A DNA stretch of 64,000 bases from Flaveria trinervia. Its lineage: Eukaryota; Streptophyta; Magnoliopsida; Asterales; Asteraceae. Below the pieces are notes generated by a model. That model saw only the letters and a program-made list of their open reading frames with translations. It was not told the DNA's origin and made no database searches. The position numbers and the translations under genes are program-made. Where the stretch lies: positions 34,607,851-34,671,850 of the forward strand of contig CM046453.1 in assembly GCA_025506515.1 (NCBI GenBank). Direction: 5' to 3'. Positions 24,615-36,890 of the stretch are shown here, piece by piece. Within the stretch, counting starts at the first letter, position 1. Each line of letters starts with the position of its first letter.

Positions 24615-25431
24615 TGAAAGGATCGGGATCTAGTTTGATCAATTAGATTAAGATTTGCAGCGGAATAGCACAGAATTAGATGAATTTTAGCAAGAATAAT
24701 ATGAATATTCAATCAAACAGTAACGGTTATAGAGAGAGAAAGTTTTCTGCAAAGAGAATGTTTTCATTCACGCACACGCTTCGGTTACAAGGAAATTAGG
24801 TCAACATTCCTTTTATAAAGGAATGTGACATCAGCTGACGTCACTTGATAGTGACAGCTAACTGATTTATACAAACAACTGAAAGTAAACTAAACTACTG
24901 AAGATGTCCACAACAACTGAGGACACCTTCACAAAAAGCTAAGTACAAGATAACATTACAAATACTGAAGTTATAACATCTGAAGTGTAAGAACTTCAGA
25001 TGTTTTACATAATATAAAACTACTGATTACAAACTACTGAAAAGTAAACCATCACAACTACTGAAGAGAACTACTCAGCTGTTGTGACAATTTCTGAGAA
25101 CTTGGTCTTCAGACTTTGTCTTCAGCTGTTGTCTTTAGACTTTGTCTTCAGCTGTTGTTTTCAAACTTTGTCTTCAGACTTTGTCTTCAGCTGTTGTCTT
25201 CAGCTGTTGTCTTCAGACTTTGTCTTCGAACTTTGTCTTCAGATTTTGTCTTCAGACTTTGTCTTCAGTTGTTGTCTTCAGACTTTGTCTTTAGATTTTG
25301 TCTTCAGACTTTGTCTTCAGCTGTTTTCTTCAGACTTTGTCTTCAGTTGTTGTAGACCACTTCAGTTGTTTTGACGTTTGTGGGACTTAAAGGTTTTTCT
25401 GACCTGGCTCATTGGTTCTTTTGGTCCAACA
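24615..25431 (-). repeat. 5' LTR of element B (817 bp)
   Basis: Starts TGAAAGGATCGGG and ends TTTGGTCCAACA. The outer end is shared with A and D (GGCTCATTGGTTC near 25410), while the start and the minisatellite differ. The minisatellite at about 25100-25350 uses CTTCAGCTGTTGT in place of CTTCAGCACTTGT. B is therefore a sister subfamily rather than a copy of A. Confidence 0.88.
25100..25350. repeat. LTR minisatellite of B
   Basis: Tandem half-units CTTCAGACTTTGT and CTTCAGCTGTTGT in irregular order. Open frames on the + strand here are by-products of the repeat. Confidence 0.8.
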
Positions 25432-26788
25432 GCCTCTTCCATATGGACATCCTGAACAGGTTCAGAAGTGTCCACCTCAGTTGTAGGTGACTGATGTGGA
25501 TAGATGTGGGAGACTCAGGAGCATTCATCTCTCTTTGAGTAGGGGTAAAGAAGAGAGACTCATTATACTCATTGAAACCTAGATCTTCATCAGTATAGAA
25601 GTCAAGGTGGGGAATTAGTTGGTTGAGATCTATAGGCTGGGATGGTAACTGTCCCCTGAAGTTTGATCACTTGAGTGTTGAGACTCAGAGTGATGGCTTA
25701 AGGCAGTTGGGCTAATGAGCTCATCAGGCTGAGCATGAGGAACCTCAGCACTGATTCTTGAAGATATGGGAGTGGTCTGCTCCTCAGGAGAAGTGGGAGC
25801 TCCAGTGTCCACTTCTTCATTATGGGTGAGTATATGGGGGTCTCCACAGACTGAATAGCCTAAGCAGGGGTTCGTTTGGATTTTCTTTGGTAAGTGATGG
25901 TGATTTGAGGTTGTGTGGGTGGTTGGGAGGTAGTAGGTGTGGGCTTAGCACTAGCTTGTGCTGCTAGGTTGTCACCTTGAGCAATGAGCTCTAACATTTT
26001 TGGGACAAGGGCTGTTTCTACCCCAGAGAAGCCAACAGTGGGCTTTCTCAGTATTTTAAAGATGCCGGGCTTCATCTGCCCTAATTTAAGAATGTTACCT
26101 GTTTCCCTCAACTATGAGCCTAGTTCACAATCAAGAATGTACTGGACATATCTAGGAAAACAGTTAAGAATGTACTGGACATATTTAGGAAACATGTAAT
26201 ACTCTAAGGAGTCTAAATTAGCAAGTAAATTTGTATAAACAAACTGAGAATACCTGAATTTGACCCCCTGAACCATTCCATGGATTATGAAGGAGAGATC
26301 CTCAGGAATCTGGTCCCATCCACCATGCTTGTTTGATAAGCTGTGGATGACCACATGGAGCAGGAATCTCCATTAGGATGAGACCTTCCCTTTCCTAAAG
26401 GTCTTTATAGAGAAATCTCCCTTATATCCTATCTGCTCAAAGGAATGATTGACAGCTTCCTTTGGGAAGAACACCTCACCTTCTTCATCATCCAACTGAA
26501 GATGCCTATTGATGATGGTCGGAGTGATGAAGATGTTCTCCCTTGCACTGTGGCAGACAGTGCCTTCTCCCCGTCCATAATGACCTCTTGGCAGGTCTTC
26601 CAGAATTCAAGCAGCTGATCCTCATAGAGTGGAGGATTTAGGGAGGTGAAGTAGTTAGACAGAGCTAAGAAACGACAAACCTCTGAGAAATGAGGATCTT
26701 TCTCAGAGCTTAACAGAGCAACCTGATTGTGTTGCCTGTGTAGCTGCAAGGTAAAGTTGGGATCATTTCTGTGAGCAAGGTTGGCCAT
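25432..26788 (-). pseudogene. ORF3 of element C, N-terminal part
   Basis: ATG at 26788 (MANLAHRNDPNF). Parts in order: head with FSEVCRFLALSNYFTSL and LLEFWKTCQEVI (26429-26788), KHGGWDQIPEDLSFIIHGMVQG and KFRYSQFVYTNLLANLDSLEYYMFP (26112-26354), LKLGQMKPGIFKIL and TVGFSGVETALVPKMLELIAQGDN (25860-26111), then a Ser/Pro-rich stretch. Close to F throughout. A short direct duplication near 26135-26195 repeats the coding for YVQYIL. Cut by B at the equivalent of about codon 440 of F's ORF3. Frameshifted; function unknown. Confidence 0.75.
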
Positions 26789-27497
26789 TTTGAGGTAGCT
26801 TAAAGATGAAGAAAGAAGGAAGAAAGAAATTTCAGAGAGAAATTTGGGTTTTTAGGTTTGGAAGAAGAATAGATGATAGAAAGAGGGGGAAACCGTTGGG
26901 TTTATATGTGAGAGGGATTTCAGATAAAGTTTAATGAAAAACGATAAACTTTGAAATCCGAATGTCGGTCCCACCTCTGAAAAAGTAGTTTACTTTTGCT
27001 CAAAAAGTAGTTTTCTTGGAAGTCAAAAAGCTTCTGAAAGTTAATTATTTTCGGAAGTTTTAATTACAAAGCTTTCGAAGCTAAAATGACTTCGGAAGAA
27101 TTTCCTGAGAGGTTTGAGAATTTTGCTTCGGAAGAGAAATTAAAACTTGAGTGCTTTGTATATAAAACAACAAAGCTTCCTAGAGTTAATTTTACTTCGG
27201 AAGTAAATAGTCCTTGAAAATAAGTAAGTGTCTGAGACAAGTATTTAAGCTTTGGAAGATAAATCTAAAAGCTCTTCCGAAGGTAAATTTCTTAGACAGT
27301 TATTTATTTTGAAGGCATGATTTGCTTCCGAAGTTAAAAGCATAACTTCCGAAGTATTAGAAATTTTCAAAAATCTAAGGAAAGTCTTCAAAAAGAAATT
27401 TTCATCCAAAGAAAACATGAGCTTATGAAAGTGATAAAATATACAACTTAGGACACACATATTTTAAGAAATAATAAGAATTAGTTTTAAGAAAAGC
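26789..27497 (-). repeat. pol-ORF3 spacer of C with CTTCGGAAG palindromes
   Basis: Non-coding. Contains about ten copies or near-copies of CTTCGGAAG/CTTCCGAAG (for example near 27050-27190 and 27250-27350), the word that also recurs in this family's LTR. Several copies are mutated relative to F. Confidence 0.7.
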
Positions 27498-28240
27498 TTA
27501 CTCAAAGTTTATCATCCCAATAGCTGATAGATATTTAAATCTCTGTTCATCAAAAGCCTTTCTAAACAGATCAATATATTGTTCATCTATGTGAACTTTG
27601 ACTAGTTTAATTAATCCTTTTTCATAGTTATCTCTTATTAAATGATACCTGATATTGATGTGCTTTGTCCTTGAATGCTGCACAGGGTTCTCTGTGATTG
27701 AGATAACACTATTGTCTACGTGAATGGGAGTCTCCTTGAAGTTTGACCCATAGTCCAGCATCTGATTTTGAATCCAAAGTACTTGAGCACAGTAGCTTGC
27801 AGCAGCAATGTATTCAGCTTCAGTAGTTGATGCAGAGACATAGGATTGTTTCTTGCATTTCTATGAGACAACCCTTCCACCAAGGAATTAACATCCCCCA
27901 AATGTAGACTTTGCAGTCATGTTGCAACCACCATAATCACTATCTGTATAAGCATACAGATTGAAGTCATGATTCTTAGGGTACCATAAACCAAGTGTTG
28001 AAGCACCTTTGAGGTATCTTAGAATCCTTTTGACAGTGATGAGGTAAGACATCTTAGGTTTGGATTGATATCTTGCATAGATCCATGTAGCAAACATAAT
28101 ATCAGGCCTGCTAGCAGTAAGATACATAAGAGACCCAATCATAGCCCTGTATAAGTGCTCATCTACACACTCCCCCTCAAGATCAGGTCCAAGGGAGTGG
28201 TTTCTAGCTATGGGTGTCTTAGAAATCTTACAATCAGTCA
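27498..28240 (-). pseudogene. RNase H region of C pol, broken
   Basis: Encodes LMYLTASRPDIMFAT, VKRILRYLKGASTLGLWYP, YAYTDSDYGGCNMTAKST (27888-28241), then in other frames the AEAEYIAAASYCAQ-type segment near 27790-27850 and VQHSRTKHINIRYHLIRDNYEKG (27498-27761), ending NFE and a stop. Catalytic Asp and Glu positions are present. At least two frame changes. Confidence 0.88.
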
Positions 28241-29013
28241 TGTTGAATCTCTTGAGTATGTCCTGAACATACTTTGACTGACTTATGAAGATGCCATCTT
28301 CAACTTACTTCACTTGAATTCCCAGAAAGAAATTGAGTTCCCCCATGGCACTCATTTCAAATTTGTCTTTCATCAGCTTCTCAAAGTCTTTGCAGAGCTT
28401 TGGATTAGTTGAACCAAGATGATGTCATCCACATACACTTGAACTAGCAGTATGTCATTTCCCTGTCCTTTGATGAAGAGAGTTCCATCTAAAGTACCTC
28501 TCATGTATCCATGTTTACAAAGATACTCAGATAGTGTCTCATACTATTTCCTGGGTGCCTGATGCAGCCCATAGAGAGCTTTGTCAAGCTTGCAGACATA
28601 ATTAGGATGATCAGGGTCTACAAAACCAGGTGCCTGTTTGACATATACCTCTTCATCTATCACTCCATATAAAAAGGCACACTTCACATCAAGCTGAAAA
28701 ACCTTGAATTTCTTGGATGTAGCAAATCTTGTGTGTAGTCAATCCCTTCTTCTTATGTGTATCCTTGAACAACCAGTCTAGCTTTGTTCTTGATAATGAT
28801 GCCTCTATCATCTTTCTTATTCCTAAACACCCATTTTGTTCCAATGGTAGTCTTCCCAGGAGGAAGAGGACAAAGGTTCCAAACTTTCTGCCTTTTGAAT
28901 TGAAGTAGCTCTTGTTGCATAGTTTTAACCCAACTTCCATCCTTTAGAGCCTCATCAACTTTCTTGGCTCTATCTAGGATAAGAACAAGAGTGAAGACAA
29001 ACATTTGCTTCAT
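28241..29013 (-). pseudogene. Reverse transcriptase of C pol, broken
   Basis: TTIGTKWVFRNKKDDRGIIIKNKARLVVQGYT is coded at 28753-29013, followed by a deletion after DYT near 28720-28735 that removes most of the VFAPVARLEA segment present in F. LDVKCAFLYG, YETLSEYLCKHGYMRG and YVDDI near 28420-28430 are coded downstream. The deletion and frameshifts make RT non-functional as read. Confidence 0.85.
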
Positions 29014-29430
29014 GGGTTTGTCCTCTTGTCCTTACCCCTGTGACAACATCTCTAATGATGTTTGTGGTGGGGTGAGACTTGTGGATCCTAAGCTGAGGGA
29101 TCACAGCAAGTTGCTGAGAGAGATCTAAATTAGAGAAATTTAGATCTGGCATAGATGTTTCTCCCACCACATCAGCACACTTTTCAAGAGAGACTTGATC
29201 CAAGCATGTGTGACATCATTGATGTTGTCATCTATGGTGTGGTTAGTGGCATCAAGAAATTCTTGGTCACTTTCACCACCACCATTGTTGTCTTCCACAA
29301 TTGAGGTGTTCTTATCAGGTTGTGGAGCCTCTATGTTGGAATTTGAAGGCAATCTAGATGTATCAGCTGAGTTTGTCATTGTAGTGCTGATAGAAACCTC
29401 ATTAGCAGACTAGTTCCAACTAGAGCTGAA
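29014..29430 (-). pseudogene. Integrase-RT linker of C pol
   Basis: Asp/Asn/Ser-rich connector (NTSIVEDNNGGGESDQEF, 29140-29379) matching F residue by residue in places. Ends with LNFSNLDLSQQLAVIPQLRIHKSHP (28970-29203). No enzyme motif. Confidence 0.7.
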
Positions 29431-30640
29431 GATGTATGACTTGAAGGTCTTCTTAGCTCAAATCTTGGATCAAGATCACCTGTATTTGTATTTTCTGCAG
29501 GTCCTGAAACATTCTCACAAGATTTGTTAAAACAGTTGGTAACCAAATCAAGATCAAATAACCAATCCGGATCAGAACCAACAACACAGGGTGTGTGTTC
29601 ATTGAAAGTCACATTGGCTGATTCCTTAACAATTCTAGTTTTGAGATTGTATACTCTGTAAGCCTTAGCTTGAGAAGAGTATCCAATAAAGTGTCCATCA
29701 TCTGATTTCTCAACAAACTTGGCAATTTGATCTTTGGTATTCAAGATGGTGCAAGGACAACCAAATGACCTGAGAAAACCAATGAAAGGTTTCCTTTTGT
29801 GCCAAAGTTCATAAGGAGTCTTGCCATGAGTCTTAACTACTAAAACTCTATTCTACACATAGCAGGCAGTGTTGACTGCCTCTGCCCAGAAGGTGATGGG
29901 CAGCTTAGAGTCAGACAGCATGGTTCTTGTAGCTTCAATCAGTCTCCTGTTTCTCCTCTCAGCAACACCATTTTGCTAAGGAGTCCTGGGAGCACTGTAT
30001 TGTCTTGTAATACCCTTTTCATCATATAATGTATCAAGGAGTTGGTTCTTAATTCAGTTCCTTGATCACATCTTATGATCTTGACCTTGTGATTAGATTG
30101 ATTCCCAATCTTTAAGATGAATTCTTCAGAATCTCAGGAGTCTCATCCTTAGTTCTAAGGAAGAAAACCCAGGTGAATATTGTAAAGTCATCTGTGATCA
30201 CTAAACAGTAAGAGTCCTTCCTAAACTCATTACACTAGTGGGGCCAAAGATATCTATATGTAACAAGTGTAGGGGTGTAGTGATGGAGTTCCTTTCCTTA
30301 GGCTTGTGAGATACCTTATGTTGCTTCCTTTTCAGGCATGCAACACAATGTTCATCACTTGTAAACTCTTTCTTTGGTATTCTAGTTACCAAATCATGCT
30401 TAATCAATTTGTTCATGTTCTTAAAGTTTACATGGCACATTCTTTTATGCCATAGGAAAGACTCATCACTATTAGCTTTAGACATAAAGCATAAAACTTC
30501 TCCAGAGGGAGATGTTTCTTGCAAATCCATCTTGTACATGTTCCCTTTCCTAGGGACTCTAAACAGGATATGCTCATAAGGAATGACCACACCAGGCTTA
30601 AGAACAATGCACTCATACTCAGTAAAGAGCATGTTATGAC
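29431..30640 (-). pseudogene. Integrase of C pol, broken
   Basis: HHCC zinc domain FLWHKRMCHVNFKNMNKLI with CVACLKRKQHK, then LLHIDIFGPTSVMSLGR (30201-30632), a frameshifted middle with the QGTE-type and QQNGVAERRN-type segments near 29960-30070, and KFVEKSDDGHFIGYSSQAKAYRVYN (29376-29744). In the QQNG segment a CAA to TAA change gives a stop near 29978. Confidence 0.86.
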
Positions 30641-30906
30641 TCTGATCACAAAATTGAGATACACTTAAAATATTGTATCCAAACTCCTTGAAAAGTTTAC
30701 CTTTTCTATGCTGAGCTTACCATTTGTGACCTTGTCCCTTCCAGAAATGTAACCACCTTCATCTCCTCCAAAAGCAACTGGTCCTCCATCAATCCTTTCA
30801 AAGTTCTAGAGTAGTGACCTATTGTCTGTCATGTGCCTGGAACAGCCACTATCAATGATCCAGACATTTTTGTTTGTCTTCAGCTGTCCCTGCACAAAGA
30901 AAATGA
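30641..30906 (-). pseudogene. Protease of C pol, broken
   Basis: NVWIIDSGCSRHMT is coded at about 30830-30870. The segment FGGDEGGYISGRDKVTNGK follows toward 30710. One extra A upstream of the DSG puts it out of frame with the start of pol. Otherwise as F. Confidence 0.8.
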
Positions 30907-32292
30907 TTAGTTACACTTGTAAACCCAAGCCTTGCTTGTATTGGGCTCATTAACAGAAGGTAATTCAACAGTAATAGATCCTATGGTTGTACTAAGAGGA
31001 TCTTAGCTGTTGTTGATGGAGAATTCTTAGTCACTTGATCTTTCTTAGACTTCCACACCACCTTTGGAGTCTTGGACTTGACCTTCAAAACTTCAGAAGC
31101 TTTTGGAACTTTGGAAGTTTTGATGACTGATCCTTCGGAAGATTCTGCAGACACTGCAGCAGATTTTAGTGCTTCGGAAGAACTCCTTTCTTCCGAGACC
31201 AACTTCTCTTCCGAAGGTAATTTTCCACTTGCCTTCTTCTTAGATTTGGAGCTTTCGAGGGAAACATATTTTCCTTCTGAAGCTTGAATCTTCTTGAGAC
31301 CCTTTGAAGTCTTTGTTTTGGTCATATGGACAGTACCTTTAGGATTGTATGGACAATCCTTAGCAATGTGAGTGGTGTTGTCACACATGACACAGTTCAT
31401 CTTCTTCTTCACAAGAGCCTTTTCCTGAGAACAAGACTGTCTTTGGTCACATCCCTTCTCCACCTTCATCTTTGCAGATGTTGAGACAGTCCTCTTGGTT
31501 GAGGACTGTGCTTGGAGTTTGATGGTCCAGGCTGTGCAGCAGTGGTACACAGCAGATCAGTCTTCTTCTTGTTACTGAGATGAGTTGAACAAGAACCAGA
31601 ACTCTTAGCAGAAGAGTTTTGGTTGATGTCTTCAGTCCCTACCACTTTAAACCCTGCAGAGATGAAAACTTGTTTCTGCTTAGAATAAAAGTAGCCTTGA
31701 TCTCTTGAGTCTTCCTTGCCTTTCTTTTGCTCTTTCTGATCAAGTTCTTTCTCATGGACTTGGTTATCACAGTCTTCTTTTTCTCCTTAGAAGGATAGTG
31801 ACTCTTCTTGGAATCCTCCTCTTCACTATTCTCAGAGGAATTTTTCACTATCTCTTCTTCATCCTCTTCACTCATAGGATCTATGAGAGGAAGCTCATCT
31901 TCACAAGTTCCACACCTAGGAGATCTTACAGACAAGATTGTGTGTGGAGGAGCTATCTCATTGGATCCCAGTCCCTGCCTGTTTTGATAGCACACTTTGT
32001 TGTGCAGGGATGAGGATATCATGTTCTCGAAGTCTCTTCTTCAAGAACACTCTTTTCTGCCCTAGCTTTGCTGATCACAAGCTCAGCCTGGCACTCAGTT
32101 AACTTGGTTATGAGATCTTTGATTTGAGTCCTAAATCTATGTGTCATGTTTTTAGAACTGAAATGGTTTTCTCAAGTCCTCTATCTTCAGTTTATAATCA
32201 TTTTCAGACTTTCTAAAATCAGATTTTAAAATGTTTAAGGACTCAAGGTCAGATCTCATCTCCAGGTTATAGGATCTGTATCTATTAACTTT
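30907..32292 (-). pseudogene. gag tail of element C (split by E)
   Basis: C-terminal gag: coiled-coil part near 32030-32292, then ISSSLHNKVCYQNRQGLGSNEIAPP and DELPLIDPMSEEDEEE (31639-32022), a Lys-rich basic stretch, a second CCHC knuckle CVMCDNTTHIAKDC (about 31354-31396), and a Ser/Lys-rich tail with CTTCGGAAG-type words (31130-31260). The reading ends AWVYKCN and TAA at 30907. The N-terminal half continues at 44249 beyond E. Confidence 0.85.
32288..32292. repeat. Target site duplication of E (left copy, ACTTT)
   Basis: ACTTT before the LTR of E; repeated at 44249-44253. Removing E and one copy restores the gag sequence of C as found in F near 60340. Confidence 0.92.
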
Positions 32293-32968
32293 TGTTGGAC
32301 CCTGAAAGGATCATTCATGCCAATTCAAGGTGGATGGTTGCTCTGCTGGATCCCTCATGTCCAAGAACGAATGCGGATCAAGACAAGTATCTGCTGAATA
32401 AGAGAAAAATACAAGTGTTGGTCATCCGCATTTGTCAATGCGGATGACAAGTTAATAAATGCGGATATACATTTGTTCATCCGCATTGACCAATGCGGAT
32501 TACCAAAGAAATGCGGACAAGTCTTTTGTTCATCCGCATTTACCAATGCGGATGACCAAACTTCAATGCGGTTGAAGAATGCTGATGAAGTCAACTCATC
32601 TGCATTTGTCAATGCGGATGATCAACAGCCAATGCTGATGAAGACTTAGACTAGCTTTAGTAAGGGTAGTTTAGTCTTTTGTAATGGCAACGTGTCTGCC
32701 TATAAATAGAATAGTATACCTCATACATGGGGTAACCTTTGTTGTAATTTGATTTGATTCTTAGTTCCTAGAATGTTCTGTTTGCATTGAATGTTCTTGT
32801 AATCAATCAATAAAGTATTCAATATATACAAACATATTTATGAGTATCATGTGTATTCAATGTTCATTGATTGTCTGATTCCGCCTCTTAATCTTTGACT
32901 CAATCACTATATTCGTCCTTATTGATTCACATCAACTGAGATTATCATTCTCAAATCTTATCCAGTCA
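32293..32968 (+). repeat. 5' LTR of element E (676 bp)
   Basis: TGTTGGACCC...CCAGTCA. Region 32380-32640 carries inverted-repeat words such as CATCCGCATTTGTC and AATGCGGATGA. A TATA-like CTATAAATAG lies near 32700, before the likely transcription start. Confidence 0.93.
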
Positions 32969-32970
32969 AT

Positions 32971-32983
32971 TGGTATCAGAGCC
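32971..32983 (+). other. Primer binding site of E (tRNA-iMet type)
   Basis: TGGTATCAGAGCC, two bases after the LTR end. Confidence 0.95.
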
Positions 32984-33325
32984 ATGGCTCTTAGTTCTTA
33001 CTCAGATCTGCACAGATCTGGTCTGAACCCGATAGATCTGGTGATTGAGTAGCTGAACAGAGTATTTATACATCTCTAATCAGTTTACACACCGAATACT
33101 ACCTGAAATACTCATCAACAGCCCCTCATTCAACCAATCAGTCGAACACAGAACATCATACAGACTACAAGTCCGACAACCTACAACAATATAAAGACAC
33201 TCCTGATTACAGACATCATAGTCATCAGATCTGAATCTACTGGATGTTTTTAATGATTATTTGGACTAAACCCACTGAATAGACTTAAAAAACTCACTAA
33301 TCCATACTAAAAATCAACTGATAAA
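32984..33325 (+). other. 5' leader of element E
   Basis: About 340 bp of non-coding leader before the gag ATG. No structure noticed beyond AT-richness. Confidence 0.6.
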
Positions 33326-36300
33326 ATGGATTCTCACAGTTATTCAGAACTTGGGCATACCCCAAAACCACCAATGTTGAAACATAAATCTGAGTTCAAA
33401 CAATGGAACATAAGATTTATGAATTATATTACAGGTGTAGATCCTGACTACTGGATTTCGATATGTAAAGGTCCCCACATCCCAATAACACTGTCAGCTG
33501 ATCAGGCAGCTCTCTACAGAACAACCAGGATTCCCATTGAAGATCTTACTCTAGATGATGACGATTATAAGAAGATCAAGATTGACCTTAAAGCATATTC
33601 CATCCTTACTCAAGCACTTAAGATGGATGTGCTAAAAGGCTGGAGAAGTATGGAACTGCAAAAGCAGTTTGGGATGCTTTGCAAATTATGTGTGAAGGAA
33701 GTAGTGAGGTTGCTGAAATCAACCGAGACAAACTGATAAATCAGTATGAAACCTTCCATCATTTCAAAGGGGAATCAATTTCTAAACAATTGCACAGATT
33801 CGTGCAGTTAGTAAATGATTTGGAGATAATGGGAGTGACTTACAAATCAAAAGACCTCAACAAGAAAATGTTACATAGTCTTCTAGAGCATTGGAAACAA
33901 AACGTAACAATGTGATACTCTTGATTTGGAGAGTACCACTATGACATAATGATTGCAAAAATTGAAGCACTGGAACTTGATGAAAGAAGCAGGAATCTTG
34001 GAGGACCAAAAGTTGTTGAAGCTTATAAGTTTCCATCTGAAACTCATTCTGTGAGAATGCCTTCATCACTGAAGAGGATGACTTTCTGTCATCTGGAGAT
34101 CAACACAAAACCACTGGATTCTTTGCAGCACACTCAATTAACAGACCATCAGCATCAGCATCAACATCAACCAATCATCAACAGGATTCTCTTCTATCTC
34201 TACCACCCTACTGATGATCAAAAAACAGAAGAACAGAAGGCTACATATAATGCCTTTATAGCAAGTTTTGAGGCATATTTGGGAGGAAGACTGACTTCTG
34301 CACATCTAATCCAAGAAGATCTGGAGGAAATGGATCCAGATGATGTAGAAGAGATGGATTTACAATGGCAAATGGCTATGATTGCCATGAGAGCTAAAAA
34401 GTTTTTCAGGAAAGGCAAAAAACTCAGCCTGAATGAAAATACTAAGCTCGGATACGACAAATCCAAAGTCAAATGCTTCAATTGTGGAATGGCCGGGCAC
34501 TTCTCTAGAGAATGTAATGCTCCAAGAAGAAACAACAATACTCCACGACATTCTCAGAGTCAGTCATCATATCAACCGTCTTCAAGCATTCCCTCCCTCA
34601 ATGATCAGCAACAATATCATCATCAACAACAGCAATCTTCTCAAGCTCAACCTCAACTGGCCAATCAAGCTTTTAGGAGCAACCAACCTTCAGCATGCAC
34701 TTGTGATCAACAAGACGGAGTGTGTGACTGGAGCATGTATGCTGAGGAGGTCAAGCCACAATTCCAGAACCATGCACTGATGGCACACATTAATGATGGA
34801 CCATCCCCATGCCATCTGAGGTAAAATCCAATCTTTGTTCTGATAAGTGCATAAATGAATTTCAAGGTTATAGAGAGCATAACCACAAATTGGCTGAGAA
34901 AATAAAAGAGGAGAAAGTAAAGTCAGAGATGATGAAGAGAGAAATAAAAAGTTTTGAAATTAAAATTAAATCTCTCATCTCTAACATAGAAAAATTCATG
35001 GTGAGAAGTATTCTCTTGCAGCTGAGAATGAGCTATTATCTGAAAAATTAGCTCAATCTAAAGCTGACCAAGCCCTTACTGAAATGAAACTTGAAAAGTT
35101 TCAACAATCTTCAGTAAAGCTGCAAGAGATGCTGGTTCTCAAAAGGATCCAAAGGACATGTCAGGGATTGGGTATAATTCATGCCCTCCACCATACAATG
35201 ACAACTATACTGTCATGCCTGAATCTGTCACACTCAAAAATCAACTGAACCTAACACTATTAAAACCCACACGATAGTAAAACAAATCACAAATCCTCAA
35301 ATGAACCAAGTGTTTACATTGAAACTAGTGAGGATAAAATCAAGTTAGGTCACCCAATCAAAATAAAGAGTGTTCAGACAAGACAATAAGTGTTGTCAAA
35401 CCAGTCAGCCCCATTAAAGCTATTGTTCCATTCATAAAATTCATACCTGCTATAGCTAATCGGAAAAAGAAGTTTGTGCAAAAGATTAAACCCTCTGCTG
35501 AAAGCAGTTCTGATAATGAGATCAATACTCATCAAAATTCAAGCATATCAGATGAAGGTTCATTAAAAGGAAGTAACAAAAATCTCTGAGTTCAAAATCA
35601 CACAGTCAACCTGATCCTCAAACATCAAAATCAAGAAATGGAGTAGGATTTGACATATGCAATAAAGATCATGTTGAACAGTTTGAGAAAGAGCAACAGA
35701 AAAGGATGAGGAAACGAAAACAGCCTCAAAAGACAATCAAATTCAGTGCAGTAAAGCAAACTGCACAAAGGCTGAATTTGATTCTTCTTCCAGCAAAAAG
35801 AATGATACTAAGTTGAAAAAGGGAAAATCAACTGAGTCAAGACCAGTAAAATCTGAGAAAATTAACAGCATATGTATTGTGAAAATTCATATGTGATATG
35901 TTTAACCACAAAACAGGAGTGCTTTTTAATCAATATTGCTCCATCTGTGACATGAACAATCATTCAACAAAAACATGTTATTTCAACAAATATTGTTAAG
36001 TCTGTGACTTAAACAATCACAATACAAATGACTGTTATTACAAGCAATCGAGAGTGAGAATTCCTCAAAACAAGCCTATCTCACCAACATCATCTGACAA
36101 AACAACTGTTAAGAGTCACATTTATATAACAAATCAAGGACGTATAAACCAACAAAGGATGAAAATATGAAAGACTCAGGTAAAAATCAAAGAACAAATA
36201 TATCAATAACAAACAAATTGATTTTTCCAACTCAAAGTCAACAGTTGATAATAAAAACAAGTCAATTTTCTCAAAAAAACAGAGATCAATGATTTCATAA

Positions 36301-36473
36301 TTTTTCTGATTCCTCAAATGATGGTGATGAAATAGCTCATTCATATTCTCACAGAATCTCAAAGACCACCTCTAATTAGGTCCACAGTTAGAGGAAAACT
36401 TCAAGAGGTCACCATTATGCATAGAAACGAGAAACCCAAGACCGTGGTGGCTTGGGTTCCATATTCTAACTAG
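33326..36473 (+). pseudogene. gag of element E with three zinc knuckles, broken
   Basis: ATG at 33326 (MDSHSYSELG). The capsid-like core runs to about 33915 over two frames, then 33949-34824 is open (291 codons) with the first knuckle CFNCGMAGHFSREC at 34474-34515 and a Gln/His-rich stretch. A coiled coil follows at 34809-35051. Two further CCHC motifs lie at 35937-35978 (CSICDMNNHSTKTC) and 35994-36035. In the latter the residue after the first Cys is a stop codon. The tail is Lys/Asn-rich and ends AWVPYSN with TAG at 36471. Frameshifts near 33690 and 33915 and further stops make it inactive as read. Confidence 0.82.
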
Positions 36474-36890
36474 TTCTTTTTGTGCTTGCAGGGTCATCCA
36501 TATAGGTCTAATAGCCTATGGTATGTGGATAGTGGATGCTCCCGACACATGACTGGAGATCGTTCCCTCCTTCATGATATCAAGCAAATTAAAGGAAACA
36601 TCTGTGGCATTTGGAGAGATTCACAAGGTGGTAGGATTACAGGAGAAGGATCTGTGACAAACGGGATGCTCAGCTTTGATAAAGTGAATATTGTGAACAG
36701 CTCAATTTCAATCTTCTAAGCGTGTCTTAGATCTGCGACAAGAGATATTCGACTCACTTTACCGACACCCACTGTTATATTCTAAAGTCAGGATTTCATA
36801 TCCCTGAAGAATGGGTTGTATTAAAGACTCCGAGAAAGAATAATACTTATGTCGTAAACCTTAATTCTACTGCACTAACAGAAGAAACAT
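36474..36890 (+). pseudogene. Protease of E pol
   Basis: In frame with gag after the TAG. WYVDSGCSRHMTGDRSLLHD with the catalytic DSG is at about 36519-36580, then GRITGEGSVTNGMLSFDKV. The NLLSVSQICD-type segment at 36710-36745 is out of frame and has a stop. Confidence 0.85.

Larger units (their letters stand above)
18727..25431 (-). mobile_element. Copia element B, 5' segment
   Basis: 5' part of the element split by A: pol from RNase H back to protease, gag, leader, primer binding site and 5' LTR. The right edge (25431) abuts ORF3 of element C, whose sequence continues from 25432 as at 53440 in element F, so B inserted into C. The first bases after the LTR are GCCTC. The matching duplication is outside the window. 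Confidence 0.88.
25432..32292 (-). mobile_element. Copia element C, main segment (family 2)
   Basis: Minus-strand element of the same family as F (50122-62540), aligned with it from ORF3 through pol to the gag tail. The left edge is cut by B inside ORF3. The right edge is interrupted by E at 32292, with ACTTT duplicated. The element resumes at 44249. Confidence 0.9.

Noticed and set aside
32971..32983. tRNA gene at the tRNA-iMet matches
   Set aside because: Only 12-13 bases match, always two bases from an LTR end. These are primer binding sites, not tRNA genes.
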